Shown here: positions 63,934-64,000 of the stretch, in pieces | Layout of the letters: every line of letters starts with the position of its first letter | How positions within the stretch are numbered: the stretch's first letter is position 1 | NCBI GenBank assembly: GCA_946480785.1 | Contig: CAMLLD010000003.1 | Coordinates: forward strand, 75,124 to 139,123 | Length of the DNA stretch: 64,000 nt | From: an uncultured Blastocatellia bacterium | Lineage (GTDB): Bacteria; Acidobacteriota; Blastocatellia; Pyrinomonadales; Pyrinomonadaceae | Direction: 5' to 3' | Program-made: the position numbers and the translations under genes | Notes under the pieces: generated by a model | The model's database searches: none | Seen by the model: the letters and a program-made list of their open reading frames with translations, nothing else | What the model was told of the DNA's origin: nothing

Positions 63934-64000
63934 CCGAAGGCGTTCGCTAATGTCAGCCCAGAAACTATGAAGCCGGGTCTCCCGAAGTCGATTTGAAAGA

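Overview
The window looks like a chromosomal segment of a GC-rich Gram-negative soil-type bacterium, most likely an acidobacterium (possibly class Blastocatellia). This is inferred from gene style and was not tested by any search. The signs are a CadC/ToxR-type winged-helix regulator fused to TPRs, a TonB-domain protein and a BamD-like TPR protein, a DUF4388 protein, an Asn-rich tail on a PASTA protein, and many secreted hydrolases mixed with core genes.

Layout. 1-9.6 kb: a partial gene end, a secreted metzincin-like protease with calcium-loop repeats, a winged-helix/TPR regulator, a previously unlisted 43-residue membrane protein, a drug exporter, a Tat-exported M24 peptidase, and an operon of isochorismatase-fold hydrolase, binding-protein/permease fusion and ABC ATPase for amino-acid-type uptake. 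10-18.7 kb: a defence island on the minus strand. It holds a type I restriction-modification system in the order hsdR-hsdS-(PrrC-like anticodon nuclease)-hsdM, a decayed HepT toxin next to an intact MntA-type antitoxin, and a ParE-like toxin/antitoxin pair. 18.7-27.6 kb: two PilZ proteins, aminotransferases, homoserine dehydrogenase, thyA-folA, and a minus-strand operon gdhA - small thioredoxin-fold ArsC/Spx-like protein - radA. The small protein has an in-frame TGA at the first position of its CxxC motif and a well-placed hairpin, so it is probably a selenoprotein. 27.8-37 kb: a TonB protein, a hydrolase, a LysM muralytic protein, alanine racemase, an S1/P1 nuclease, a gluzincin-like TPR protein and a second exporter with a C-terminal winged-helix-like extension.

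37-54 kb is mostly core information and metabolism on the minus strand: prs-rplY-pth-rpsF-rpsR-rplI-dnaB, tRNA-Gln overlapping the ispE stop, a CAP protein, a BamD-like protein, def-pruA-fmt-rsmB-PASTA-rpe, and glycolate oxidase-aroC. 54-64 kb has uvrB, a HEAT protein, an unrecognised zinc-knuckle/winged-helix protein, a DUF4388/TonB-like protein, a TPR protein, an OmpR-type response regulator, DinB, purC and a Fis-type HTH protein. The last 0.7 kb carries three different short tandem repeats.

The two items most worth following are the candidate UxxC selenoprotein at 25991-26344 and the anticodon nuclease embedded in the type I restriction operon. Short 9-nt iterations of the cacagatta/cacggat type recur between genes at three places.
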